This document shows positions 12,128-23,893 of a stretch of 64,000 bases of DNA, piece by piece. The DNA comes from Gyrodactylus bullatarudis (Eukaryota > Platyhelminthes > Monogenea > Gyrodactylidea > Gyrodactylidae): NCBI GenBank assembly GCA_012064415.1, contig SSNU01000077.1, positions 262,849 to 326,848 of the forward strand, in the 5' to 3' direction. The position numbers and the translations under genes were made by a program. Under the pieces are notes generated by a model, which saw nothing but the letters and a program-made list of their open reading frames with translations, made no database searches and was not told where the DNA came from. Numbering within the stretch: the first letter of the stretch is position 1; the number at the start of each line of letters is the position of its first letter.

Positions 12128-14453
12128 CTAGAATCCCAATGGAGTTTTCGTCATCATTCCTTGGCCCTCGCTAATTTTTGTACCCAACTTTCTCATAATC
12201 GAATAGTTCTTTTGATATTCTGGATTCAAAGCTTCATTCAGTGCTTTCTTTGCTTGATCATAGTGCTAAAACAGGGTAATTTGACAATTAAATGGTTTTT
12301 AGGTTATTTAACTCACTATCGATGCAGCTAAATTAGTTATCATAAGTTCGTGCTCAGCTGATTTTAAATTATTCGATAAGGACGTGTTACATCTGCTGAT
12401 GGCAGCAGCTGTTGCATAAATACTAATGGCAGCATCCGCAACTCGGATTACTTCAAATTGCCTTTCAATTATGTCCTTCTTATGTTTCATGAGAAGACTT
12501 TGGACAGCCCCACTGAGCCCTGAAATTGATTCATCAACTCTTTTGGCTGCATCGGAGAGTTCTGGAGAGAGTTTCTTGTCAAAACCCTTAAGACTGTAGT
12601 AGCCGAATCGTCTTGAATGAATAAATTGATAACAAATACATAAGAAAATTGAAAAATATGGATTAGAAATTCACTGCTTAACTGAGTTCATGCCAAGATT
12701 TAGGACTCCCAAGGGGGATTTTGAACTGGCAGTTAAATGTTTTCCTGCGAATTGCATTCCAGTTAGGGCAACAAACAATCTCAAGACATCATTAGCACCC
12801 TCGAAGATTCTGAAAATTCGCAAATCTCTCATAACACGTTCGAGATGAGTATCCCGCATATAACCCATTCCACCATGAATCTAGAAGATAAATATTAACT
12901 TATCAGAGTGATATAGAATTTGTGAGTAAGTTTTAGTAAAATTACAGTTTTTTAGTCAAAAAGAGTCTCATGTAAAAAACTTACAAAATAATCTGAAACG
13001 AGTAAATTTCTTACACTTCAAAAACACATAGAAAATGTGTGGAAAAACTCACCTGAATAGCTTCATCAACACAGTACCAAGCAGCCTCGGAGCTGTAGAT
13101 TTTACTTATGGCTGCTTCTAATTGGAAATCTTTTGCACCAAGGTCCATGATTCCGGCAAGAAGAAATCCGATACTTTCAGAACAATACTGACGTACAGCC
13201 ATGCTAGCCAACTTTTCTTGGACATTTTCAAATTTACTGATTGTTCTATCAAATTGGAATCTTGAAGTTGCAAATTCAGCAGACTTTTGAATGGCCCATG
13301 ACATTGTACCTGAGAGACAGCAAGGCATACCAAAACGACCTTGATTAAGAATTTGGACAGCAATTTTGAAGCCTTGTCCGACCTCTCCAAGTACGTTCTC
13401 AACTGGAACCTTGACATCTTCGAGGTAAAGAGTAACTGTATTCGATGCATTAATTCCCATTTTCTTCTCGGGATCTCCATGTTTTACACCATGCTCTCGT
13501 TCAACAATAAAAGCAGTCATTTTATTCTTGATAGATCCATCTTCTTGTTTTGTAGGAACTTGAGCAAATACAGTGAATACTTTAGCCCAGCCACCGTTGC
13601 TTATCCAAACTTTTTGTCCATTAAGAATGTAATGTTTCCCATCGGGACTCAGCTCTGCTTTAGTTTTTATATTACTAGCGTCTGATCCATTGGTAGGCTC
13701 AGTCAGACAAAATGCAGCCAAATTTTCCCCGGTAGCAAGGGAAGGAAGATACTTTTTCTTCTGCTCTGGATTGCCAAATAGGAGGATTCCCTTGTAGCCA
13801 ATGCTCTGGTGTGAGCCTAGATTTATAGCAAGAGCTAAATCATGTTGTCCAACAATGTAGACAAGTCTAGCATACTCTGTATTACTTAGGCCGACACCAT
13901 TGTATTCTTCAGGAACTTGAAGACCAAATGCACCCATACTGCTGAACTCTTTGATAAACTCAGGATCGAATTTGCTAGTAGCATCATTCTTACCAGGATC
14001 ATTGGAAGTCTGGATAAAAGTTATTGATTAAATTCTTATATTAACTGAATAAAACATGATTGATCAAACTTCAAGATTCTTTTGTCAGAGGTTGTGTAAA
14101 TATAAATATAACATTATTTTCTCATTTTCGACAAAAAGGGTGTATCATTTTATGGATAATGTTCGAGATACAATACAATGAAATGGCAAATTTTAATCAC
14201 AAAAAAATGAAAATTGGGTAAAAATGTGTAGAATTACCTCTAGTAATTTGATTACTGGATCAGCAAGTTGTTCTAGTGAATCTTTTTGTTCATTTGTTAA
14301 GGGGTTGGGATATGGAAGAAGCTCATTTGTGATTAAATCTCCTTTAAACATATTCATAACGAAAGACGAGGTCTTGGGAAGCTGACTGCCAGTACTCTTG
14401 AGACATTTGATAGTTTTAAGGAAATAGGATCGATAGTAAGTTGAGTTAAGCAT
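12128..14453 (-). CDS. ACADVL: very long-chain acyl-CoA dehydrogenase, mitochondrial
   Basis: Five exons, 14453-14238, 14009-13053, 12880-12675, 12611-12317 and 12265-12128, give 603 residues. The first step of mitochondrial beta-oxidation of long acyl-CoAs is the family role, with FAD as cofactor at the inner membrane. Seen: a basic N-terminus suited to mitochondrial import (M-L-N-S-T-Y-Y-R-S), then [19 protein letters not shown], the G-S-D-A loop, [15 protein letters not shown] and R-I-F-E-G-A-N-D, which holds the catalytic Glu. The extra C-terminal domain of the VLCAD/ACAD9 branch is present, and the end K-T-P-L-G-F matches VLCAD (N-P-L-G-F) rather than ACAD9. Introns are 228, 172, 63 and 51 nt with consistent phase. 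The ATG at 14453 is used because the open frame beyond it begins with TTG. It shares a short upstream region with FAM177. Confidence 0.95.
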
Positions 14454-14532
14454 TTTAAAATCAAACAAACGCCTCACAACAAAGAACAAGAGTTTTTTAA
14501 ATTCTTAGTATTAAGCCTTCAATCGCGCAAAT
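14454..14532. promoter_or_regulatory. 79-bp shared upstream region of VLCAD and FAM177
   Basis: The two start codons point away from each other with only 79 bp between them, so both 5' untranslated regions and a bidirectional core promoter must fit here or the transcripts must overlap. No TATA box is evident. Confidence 0.5.
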
Positions 14533-15047
14533 ATGAATGAGATAAAACCAGAACTTGTTGATGATTTATGTTTAAAAAGAGTAAAACCTGCAAAAACCCC
14601 TAAAAGAATACTACATTTTTCAGATGGTATTATGGAGGAATTTTCTTCAGATGAAGAAGGCGAAGATTGCTGTGAAAAGTGTCCCAATGAGCCTGTAATT
14701 CTTTTCAATTATCAGTATAATCTTGATAGATTGATCCTAAGCGACTTGATTGGTCTAGTTGGAGTAGATATATGATGAACAGACAATCTAACAAGGCTCT
14801 AGAATGGATAGATTATTTTGGAGAGAAGATTTGCTATAGTCTGGGTATAACTTCTCCAAAATACTTTTATATTCTCGAGGAAGCACTCAATCAAGATAAA
14901 TACAACAAAGATGATCCTATGGCTGGAGATTTGGATGATGAAAATACAATATTCACCGAAGTCAGTCCAGAAATTCCAAAATTATCTAAATCTGCGATCG
15001 TAAAGTCAGCAGAAGAAATTGATTTGACCACAATACGTATCAATTAA
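14533..15047 (+). CDS. FAM177A1: FAM177 family protein
   Basis: Exons 14533-14694 and 14730-15047 give 159 residues. The family core is easily seen: K-T-P-K-R-I-L-H-F-S-D-G at residues 21-32, followed by M-E-E-F-S-S-D-E-E-G-E-D, then I-D-P-K-R-L-D-W after the intron, and Y-F-G-E-K-I-C-Y-S-L-G-I-T-S-P-K-Y. Vertebrate FAM177A1 has the same order (I-H-F-A-S-G, M-E-E-Y-S-T-D-E, F-L-G-E-K-I-A-S-V-L-G-I). The tail is acidic and variable, as in the family. The intron 14695-14729 is only 35 nt; without its removal the frame stops at 14773-14775. Molecular function of the family is poorly known; vertebrate members are linked to Golgi membranes. The vertebrate symbol is used for the family; paralogue assignment cannot be made. 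Confidence 0.9.
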
Positions 15048-15136
15048 GTTTTTGCTTTTCTGTTGAGAGTTTACAATTTAGATTTTTGTTGACGAATTGC
15101 CTAACATATTATTTATTCTGAAGCATTATTAAATTC

Positions 15137-15142
15137 AATAAA
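15137..15142 (+). terminator. poly(A) signal AATAAA of FAM177
   Basis: AATAAA lies 90 bp past the FAM177 stop codon. Confidence 0.65.
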
Positions 15143-16742
15143 AGTTTCACCGTTAGTTTGACAGTTATTTGATTCTGAAGTGAATGAAAATTAAACAGAA
15201 TATAGCGTTTCATACTCTCTAAAAGAGAGTCTCTATTTGAGATAAACTGCTAGACTAGTTATTGCTAAAATCTATAAAATAACAAAACTTGTTGATCGAT
15301 AAGTGAAAAATCTCTCTTTCAGTTGTTGGAATGATAATTTTTTTCTGAAATTGTGCAACTTTTAATGATTCATTTCTTTGTAATTTTCATTCAATTAATT
15401 ACCAACACTGCTTTATGGAGAAAATATTGCTGTTTCAAACTGTAAAACCTTTATTGAAATTTTATATATTTTATGTCCCATTTACTTTAAAGTAGACATA
15501 CAAATAATAATATGGAATGATTTGCTCACCAAATTTTTACGATTTAATTTTTTCAACTTAAAGTTGTACTTGTTAATCTGAAATAAATCTCGTGTTAAGG
15601 CAATAAATGTAGTTTATACAAAAACATTCAAATAAGAATTACAATCTTGAATTATGTCTAATAGACAAGGAAATAATAATTCATTTAAAGACAAGACAAA
15701 TTACTTTCCTAATTATGAAATCTCATAAGAAGGATTGATAATCATGATGCAATCACCTATTCCCCTGATAAAAACAAATATTCCCTCTGTTCATTCAAAA
15801 ACGAGAATGATTGAGTGTCTTTCTTTTATGTCAAGAGAACCTAATCAAATCGATCAAGGATCATCAGCCTAGCTAAACACTTGACTTTATCCCTGAATGT
15901 TCAATGGGGAAATTAATTTTTGTGACTTGCTTGCATCTTCTGATTCATTCAGGTATCTCTCTATCTTGTTCCTCTTACCTTACCTCCAGTTCATCACATG
16001 CTACGAATTCAGTTTGGAGAACACTCAAATCTATAGAGTTGAACAATGAACATACAAATGTACTGGTAAAGGCTTACACATACACATTGTGTAAAGAATA
16101 AAAGACATAAGCTACAGAAGGGGAGTCATGTGCTAATAAAAAGTGACTAAGACGTTCTATCACTCTTTTTTTTCTGGATATGACACAAATTACTAAAATG
16201 AAGGATGCAAGTATGGTTAATAACCATTGGTTATTCAAGGAACAAGTTCACAGAGAGAGAGAGAGAGTGAGTGAGAGTACAATGAAAAGACATTACCTTC
16301 CAATACCTCTTTTTTTCTGCGATAAAGTAAAAAACTAATCTCTCATGAGAAAATTCTATTGCAGATTTTCTCAGATTTGCACCATGCAATATGAGGGTGA
16401 GAATGAGAAAAACTTACTTATTAACTAACTCAATAATCGTGAGAGACTGAAAGTTCTCCTTCTCAAGAGAATGAATGATTCTGTCCACTTGAGAGGGTAG
16501 TGTATCATGTCAACTTTAAGGGTTGTATGTGAGTATTTCGAATCTCGAAGTAGCGCCAAATTCCCATATTTGTGAGAAATAAATGAAAAGTTAATTTTTA
16601 GGATCACAACAAGACAAGAAAACCGATTATAATCACCATAGGAATCTTGATTAATTCGTCATTTTTCAGGGAACTTGAATTATCGATTTTCAAGTAGGGA
16701 AAAACGATCAAAATTCAATTTTCACACGATGATGGGGTGATC
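15143..16742. other. intergenic, no gene supported
   Basis: AT-rich, with a short GA repeat at 16252-16267. A 65-codon open frame at 15904-16101 starts with a hydrophobic stretch that looks faintly like a signal peptide, but has no splice, poly(A) or family support. Confidence 0.5.
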
Positions 16743-16830
16743 CTTAACCCTTTCGGTGCCGAGACTATTTCACAATTTTTATAAAAACCAAAATTTAGCT
16801 ATGAAGATCACGACTTGTTATTTTTTAATT
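16743..16830 (+). repeat. piggyBac-like MITE end (CGGTGCCGAG family), truncated
   Basis: TTAACCCTTTCGGTGCCGAG here matches the left end of the complete element at 43412-43585. No right end follows; LINE-derived sequence begins about 50-140 bp later. Confidence 0.6.
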
Positions 16831-16879
16831 TTTCCTTATCCAATCATTCAACCTTCTAGCAAAAAACAAAAAAAACTGT

Positions 16880-18110
16880 TGAATTCAAAATATGTAATAA
16901 CCTAGTTCAATCTGCTCTTGATAGTTTATTTGAAAAAAATAATTTTCATTTTGAACTGTTTTATTGCCTCATCATTAAATCATCTCGAATTACAATCAAT
17001 TCTCAAAAATATATAAACCATTCCTCTAAACTTAATTTCATTTCTTTAAAGTCCTTTGAGGCTAATGTCTCTAATCCCCAAAAAGGCTGGTCAAAATTCA
17101 GGAAATTGCTCAATATCAGCAAAACATCTTCAATTACTAATTTTACTAACCTCCCTGACCAGCAATTTTGTGATAAAATAAATGATTACTTCATATCAAC
17201 TTTTAATAATGAAGAAAAAATTGATAATATCGCAACTCATAATACTCCTCCTCTCATGACTCTGAACGACTTAAATCTGATCTATGAAAATTGCAAAAGC
17301 AAAAATAGACTCGATTCACATTTTAATTCCCAAAATTTATGATTTAACTTACCCCTGTCTTTCTTAATTTCTTTAGTCCAATTTTTGAATTGTTGCATCT
17401 CATCATGCATAATCCCAAACGAATGGCTTATTATTAAAATAACGCCTATTCCAAAGGTTAAAAAATACTCTGATTTCTCTGATCTAAGGCCAATCTCATC
17501 TTTAAATATCTTTCTTTCCATACTCGACTGCTTTTTTACAAATGAAATCTCAAAAGCATTGTCACATCCTTTCCCAGATAAAACCCAACATGGGTTCTTC
17601 ACTGGGAAAAGCACTGCCACCAATATGATTGAATTTATGAACTACATAACTCCACTTAAGAAAAAATCTTTTATCTTATCTTTAAAATTTGCTTCGCTGA
17701 TATTCAGCTCCTGGAGAACATAGAGGGTGTTCTCCTTAAATTTGAAAATTAATCACAACTTCTATCTTCTCAAAGATTCCCTTGAGTCCATGGGGTTCTA
17801 TATTAATAGAGATAAATGTAAATTATTACTCCCATACGGTCTCCCTGCAACCCTCTTGGAATCGCTTCTACTTCCTGGAGAAATTGTCTCCTTAACTCAG
17901 ACCTCGATTTCAGTATATCTAATGGACTTAAAATTAATCCCCTTCCAAATCTGACTCAAATAAACTCTCGAATTTACTCAATTCTAAAATTTTCTAAATC
18001 AGTTAATTTGAGAGCAGCTAATCTTCTTCCAATGATTTTAAATGAAACTGTGGAAATGTCAAAATTCTCAGGGTGACCTTTTCCAATTCTCGCTCGATCT
18101 CGTCGAGTTT
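16880..18110 (+). mobile_element. decayed non-LTR retrotransposon (LINE), reverse transcriptase part
   Basis: In pieces of different frames, the plus strand reads as a Jockey/CR1-type ORF2: G-W-S-K-F-R-K-L-L and F-C-D-K-I-N-D-Y-F before the polymerase, then P-N-E-W-L-I-I-K-I-T-P-I-P-K, L-R-P-I-S-S-L, and Q-H-G-F-F-T-G-K-S-T-A-T-N. After a gap near 17720, where the Y-x-D-D active site would be expected but is missing, G-F-Y-I-N-R-D-K-C-K follows. Stops at 17340-17342 and 17721-17723 plus frame changes show that it is dead. Both ends are indistinct; no poly(A) tail or target duplication was found. Confidence 0.8.
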
Positions 18111-18456
18111 ATTCAAAACTAACATTGTGCACTTTAACAGAATAAATTGATGTTGTTTTTTATAAAATAGAGAAAGGCACACTCATCATCTAAGTCAATA
18201 TAATTCTTGTTTTCTTAACTACTACTTTGATTCAAATATATATGGATGTAATTAACCTATTTAGAGCAAATATTTCATTACTTATAACAAGATATGAAAG
18301 AATTTTCAAAAAATATAGCATTTTAATTTGACCCTGTATTTCAAAAAACATATGGAAGAGAAAAATTCATCTAATAATTATTCCTCTTTAAAATATGCCT
18401 ATTTTCTACGAATATCGTTCTTTAGTAAAAATTTCTGAACTGGATCATAAATTTAA

Positions 18457-18545
18457 CTCTGTCGCTTACAAGCGACCGGTATTTTCTGATTTTTTAAAAA
18501 GAGATCAATCGATCTGAAAAATATCTCAAATGAAAGATCAATGTA
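18457..18545. repeat. fragment of the GGTCC MITE family
   Basis: CGCTTACAAGCGACCGG followed by AATGTATTTTTAATATATTT resembles the core of the copies at 7931-8291 and 51282-51629. It is short and diverged. Confidence 0.4.
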
Positions 18546-19982
18546 TTTTTAATATATTTCTTATGTCTAAACGGGTAAATGAAATAAAATTTGGGCCGGA
18601 AGAATGAAATCTACGATAAACATAGGTATATTATGATATATTTATTCGTGTATTTCGTACTCCTCGCCCCGGAATCAAATGTTCACTTTGTTTTGGAACT
18701 AGCTGTAGCTTGTGATAAATATTTAAAAATAAGTAAATAATTTGGTATTCGTATTTTTAGGACAGAATATTAGGTGAGATCAGAATGAATAAAGTTGAAA
18801 TAATACCCCAAGCTTGACATTTTTCTTGGGCCAATCAAAAGTTCTCAGATTAGGTCTTATTACAAAATTGAAATGCTTTAGTAACAATATGAATCAAATA
18901 AAAGAGATAATAATCAGGAAAAAATTAGATTTTTTTCATTTTACCATAAATCTAAAATAGCGAGATTATTTTCCTTGGTGCCCTTAATAGTAGAATGTCA
19001 ATTCTCATGAAAAGTCTAGCAACATGTCAAGAGTAGGATTTTGACCGCCCTACTACTGTATATTATTTCAAATACGAGGATCTCATCTGATATTGATGAG
19101 AAAATCATTGGGCCTTTAATGATTTGTGATCGAGAGAGTTGTCATTCTCAAACTTGCAGTTCAGCATTTAACTCCAACATAATTTTATTACACACAAAAG
19201 GGCGTTTTCATTTATTGAAGCTTGATTCAATTCAAATTATATACGTACGTGCATACCTTCTTTTTCCTTTAGTCTTCTTCTTCTTCAATTCTTTATTATT
19301 ATTATGTATATGTATGTCCAACAGTGTCCATAACATTCAAAGTTGTTGTATTGAAAAATAGTAATAATACTAGCATTGCAATAAAATCAACACAAAGTAC
19401 ACTACTACCCAGTGATGGGAAGATGGCTTTAGGGGTAAAAAAATGATTATGTGATAAAGACACGAGATCTGTTCATGGGGTGGTTTTCGTCCCTAGTTGT
19501 TGGGAACTAAGATGTTTCTTTACAATACAATGACCTATTTTCCTCAGCATTGTCCATCAATCATTTTTAAAAATTTCCAATTAATTTCTTTATCAGCGTT
19601 GTAAAATTACATCTGCATTTGAAATTAAATTGAAAAATTCGTAAACCTAATCTGACAGGGAATTGAGAACGGATTCGGCTCGAATTTCCTAATGATTGAT
19701 GCATTTCTAATGGGTTCTACTAATTACAGGGATCAGTGATAAGTTAGAATTTCCTATTTCGATCTGTCACTCACTTACTATTCATCTATTTTGTACAAAA
19801 GGTTTATGTTGTAATTTAAAATCTAGAAATGTCTTAATCACCTCATTAATGGGATTCAAAGAATGGCAGATTTCTTGACAGAATATTGAGATTTTTATAA
19901 AATTAGTAAAATTATGTCAACCAATACTACAGCTGTTTTATGATTAGGTCCAATTACTGAAATTAAATAGATTATTAATCAA

Positions 19983-20026
19983 TTAGGTTGAGGGAAAAGT
20001 AAGGGGATCTCGACTTTAACTAAATA
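19983..20026 (+). repeat. mariner 5' end relic
   Basis: TTAGGTTGAGGGAAAAGTAA and the following CGACTTTAACTAAAT match the first 40 bp of the mariner at 2684. No transposase sequence follows, so this is a solo or strongly deleted end. Confidence 0.65.
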
Positions 20027-20989
20027 CGTTTATTTCTCTATCGAATCAACCATTATAGCCGCCAAAATCTGAGGAATTCTACAGTGACGGGATCAAACAG
20101 CTTTCATTTCGTTGGTAAAAGTGTCTTAATTCAACTTTTGCATACGTTTCGCTCAACCTGTTACAAAATTCACATGTTACTGATTACAAGTAGACAGTTA
20201 ATAGAATACAGAGAATTTATTGATTCCACATGTAAAGTTCATTTTCAACATCAGTAATAATAATATCAAAGTAAGTTGGACTTGATTTGCATTTAAATTG
20301 AATTCAAAGCAAGTAAAGATTTTACGAGGGTTCTGGCTCAAGCCTCTTCAAATAGTAAATTGTGGAAGAATTTTGTTCTAGGATTTGACCAAAAAAATGT
20401 ATCGTAAAATCCCAAGTCTCTTATTTGCTGAGAAAAACAGTAGACTTTAAAGTACTTGTTATATATATATATATTCCTGAATCATGATTCTATAACCTCA
20501 ATGAAAGAGAAGAATAAAAATGTTTTTTATTACTGTTTTTTATCCATAATTGACAGTTGATTGAATAATTCCTTGGATAATAATTATACAAAATAATATA
20601 TAAATTGTATTTGATAGTAATCTCAATTACTATCAACATATCGATATTAACGTATTCTCATTCCAAGATCAATTGGTAGGAATATTCTCAAATCTCACTG
20701 CAGTAAAAAAAGACAGTAACACTTTGTAGTACATAAGTGTAAAGTATATAAAAATATCTTGATGAGGAAAGAAATAATAATTTCAGGCAAAAGAAGAAAG
20801 AAAAACATTGGGAAAGTATTGTTTGTATGTTAATAACGAGAGTTGCTGTTTCACGTTTGGGAAACTATGAACTTTTATATTTGCAGTAAAGTTGTTTTAA
20901 TATATATCCAAGAGTTTTCTCAATAATACAATGTAAATACTGAATTATCGATCGATAGATTACCCAGTTATGAGTATTGCTTGTTATTC

Positions 20990-21202
20990 TCAACAGTTTT
21001 GATTCCTTATCAAGATATTTCCCATGGCAAAAAAAGATCCATTCCTAATTTTCAATTTAAGCAAGACACGCTCTGTGCTGGCTCTCCATTCTTTTCTGGC
21101 ATGAACTCTGAATGGCTTGGGGATATCTTGATTAGTCCAATCATAGTAAAAAGAATGAAAATATCTGCCTATGGCCAATTCTCGTGGATCATCATATTTC
21201 AA
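20990..21202 (-). other. possible coding fragment, unrecognised
   Basis: The minus strand is open for about 70 codons with a composition more protein-like than its surroundings (Y-D-D-P-R-E-L-A-I-G-R-Y-F, P-F-R-V-H-A-R-K-E-W). It has no ATG, no clear splice sites and no family that I recognise. The upstream side is a tRNA-like scrap, so it may be part of a retroposed or mobile sequence. Confidence 0.2.
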
Positions 21203-21275
21203 TCAATGAAGCGTAAAGTTGATATATTCTGGATGGAAATTGTCTTCATAACATAGATGTTAGAAAGGGGGTTGA

Positions 21276-21345
21276 AGCAACGCTTCTAACCACTCGGCCA
21301 GAACCGCCGTTAGCGACCTGGATTCGAATCGCGGTTATGGTTTAA
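21276..21345 (-). tRNA. tRNA-Ser-like fragment, not a complete tRNA
   Basis: The minus strand contains TGGCCGAGTGGTTAGAAGCG, a good match to the D-arm and A box of class II tRNAs (Ser/Leu), and, upstream of it on that strand, CGATTCGAATCCAGG, which looks like a B box/T-arm. The two are in the wrong order for one tRNA, so this is more likely a junction of two tRNA-derived units, or a SINE scrap, than a working gene. Confidence 0.3.
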
Positions 21346-23650
21346 GGACGTAACGCTTCTGTATCTGCCACCGTGAGTTGAATATTATTTGACTCTCTTA
21401 TGGAATTGACACTTGCTTATCCGAAATTCTAACTTCTACAGGTGTGAGAAGATAATCTCCATCAAGTTAGAGTTCATTTGGATATACAGTAGTACAAACG
21501 CTCTCTTCATTTGAGCTATAATTCCTGATTGATATACAGACTCTGTACTAATGTAGAATAATTCTTTTCTGTCTCTTCACATTAGACATGAAGGAAATAA
21601 AACCATCTTACTTGTCCTTAGAAACTTTTCTAAAATTCTTACCTGTCTGACTAATTTTCCGTCTAAATTTGCATGTACTTTGCGTGAATAATTTTGGGAA
21701 ATTCATCCATGGCTTTCAATTGTATATTGTCTCTTTTAGAAAAGAAAAAGGATGAATTCAAAGACCTAAAAAATTGGCCAAAAAGAATATAGCAATTGAG
21801 ATCAAATTTATGTACTTTTGAAATAAATTTTTTAATCCATTTAAAACTTTACATATTTACAATATTCTCGTGGGAATTCTCAAAATATCTCCAGCTCTTT
21901 CCCTAGTTGTAGTAATTTAAATTGAATTTGAAAAACTTAATTCATTTTCTATCCTGTATTTCAAATGAATCCCTTCTCCTTAGATGAATGATTTTATACA
22001 GTGGGTTAAAAATCTTGAGTAGTACGAGAAACCTCGTGAATAGCTCTTACAAATGCCTTATTTTTGACATAAAATCTGCCGACGTTAAGTATAATTATCT
22101 AATCTAGAGTTTTATTAATTTCATCACGAATAGATTGAAATTTTTATTTGAGAATGAAAATAAGCTATAAATTTGAATTTGAAAGCTATCTCTGCTTGAA
22201 TAAAAGTTTGGTCAAATCTGGAAACAAAAAGTCTGATATTCAAGGATTTTGGTCAACGAATCTGGACGGTTATATCTAATAAATTGAATAGAACAGAGAA
22301 ACATAAAAAAGACTACAAGAATGCAAAATATGTTTCAAAAAATAATTTTTTATTTTCAAAAACATAATAAATGGAAGAATGGAAAAGCCTACTTATACCT
22401 GAACCCAAGTACATATTTTGTACTTGAAATAAAGATTTTCTTTTACAATACAATGACCCTACCCTCTGTACAACAAAAGAGATTGTAAATAAATAAATAA
22501 AATTGATTCTTTGCCAAATACAGGAATGCAGGAAAATCGAAAATCATTTAAGTGGTCTTTTACCATTGATCTAGAGAGGTTTTGCCTTTGATTATGATTC
22601 AGAATAACTCAGGAAGAGTCAAGAAACTAAATCGTTCCATCCATTGAACAAAATGTTCCTAACAGAACCCTAAGGTATATCATCTGAGCCCTATGCAATG
22701 TGAGGTGCAGACACAAGACGATATATTCAATGGATCAAGTTAAATTCTAATAAATCATCTGTTACCATAAACTCAACCGTTTAGTTGATCACAGATGTGA
22801 AAAGGGTTTGAATGAAAATGGACTCGAGTGATGTTTCTATCTATCATCATTTCAGCTCTTTACTAAATAATCTGACTTTGAAATCATCTCTACCCTTATC
22901 AAATGCTTTGGACACAACCCAATAATAACAAGAAACATTTTCAAATAACTGAGATCAATGAAAGGGTCAGAATTAAAATAATTTAGAGGATTGTAAGTGG
23001 AAGCTTAATCCTTAATAATTTGATAAGGAATATCTTGATGGATGGCCCAATCGTTAATCAAATTTATCCTCATTTACTCCTAGGATAGGGGGATAATTTC
23101 TTATCAACGTAGGAAGATGGATAATGGGAAAATAATCTACTTGAGTCAGCAAAATTTTTTCACAAATACACTTTCTACCGACATGTGATAGACAATTTTG
23201 GATTGTGCGTGTGAAATGAATCTGAGTGCAACAGGTCAAATCTCTTGAGGCCATATATCACTCATACATACAGGAATTTATGACTCATCTTATTCAATAA
23301 GTCATAACCTAATTTCACGATAGGATTGCATTGATTTGACCAATGAAATCACTTCAAACTTTTACTCTCCTCTCATTGGTCAAGAGTGTACGAGAATTAT
23401 TAGTATAATCAAATAGCTTACTATCAATAGATCATTCAAAAAAGTATTTCTCAAATCTTTTACACGTGCGTGTCTCCACAAGAAGACTATTCTACTCACA
23501 GAAAAGGCCTATCTTTATTTTGTTAGAAGCAAGAAAATTTCTCTGTACTTCTTTGAACAGACGAGAGAGAAAGACTGAGAACTTGACATACCTTTACGGA
23601 TCCGTTTTTACTTGATAATTAACACTTTTCAAGGTGTACTACACACTGTA

Positions 23651-23893
23651 TTATTAATTAAGCGACTCTCTCTTTCAGTTACTCAGTGAAAATAGTGTAA
23701 TATTGTGTAAGTAAACTTGATTTCATATGCATATGATCTATTTTTGCAATCTCATCTATTTTTTTCAGTTCACAGTCAATAACAATCTCGGAGCATAAGG
23801 GTACACACAAAGTTTTACTCTGTCAGCTCAAGAAGAAGTAAAAGAAAAACAAACGGATTACTTAATTTTGGAAATACAATCTCTAGTTAAATC
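23651..23893 (+). promoter_or_regulatory. probable promoter and 5' untranslated region of the TGEN-repeat gene
   Basis: A donor-like GT|gtaagt at about 23708 and an acceptor tttttttcag ending at 23769 could define one short non-coding exon and a second that carries the start codon at 23894. TTTCAGTTACTCAGTG just upstream could be an initiator. This is a guess from splice signals only. Confidence 0.35.

Larger units (their letters stand above)
18546..23650. other. gene-poor region
   Basis: About 5 kb without a supportable gene. It holds a truncated mariner end (19983-20026), a tRNA-like scrap (21276-21345), an open frame of doubtful meaning (20990-21202, minus) and short AT-rich low-complexity tracts such as (TA)n near 20460. 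A short shared phrase, TTACAATACAATGACC, occurs at about 19520 and 22442, probably from a dispersed repeat. Confidence 0.5.

Noticed and set aside
15904..16101. Small secreted peptide
   Set aside because: Only a weak hydrophobic start; no splice, poly(A), Cys pattern or family support, in an AT-rich region where such frames occur by chance.
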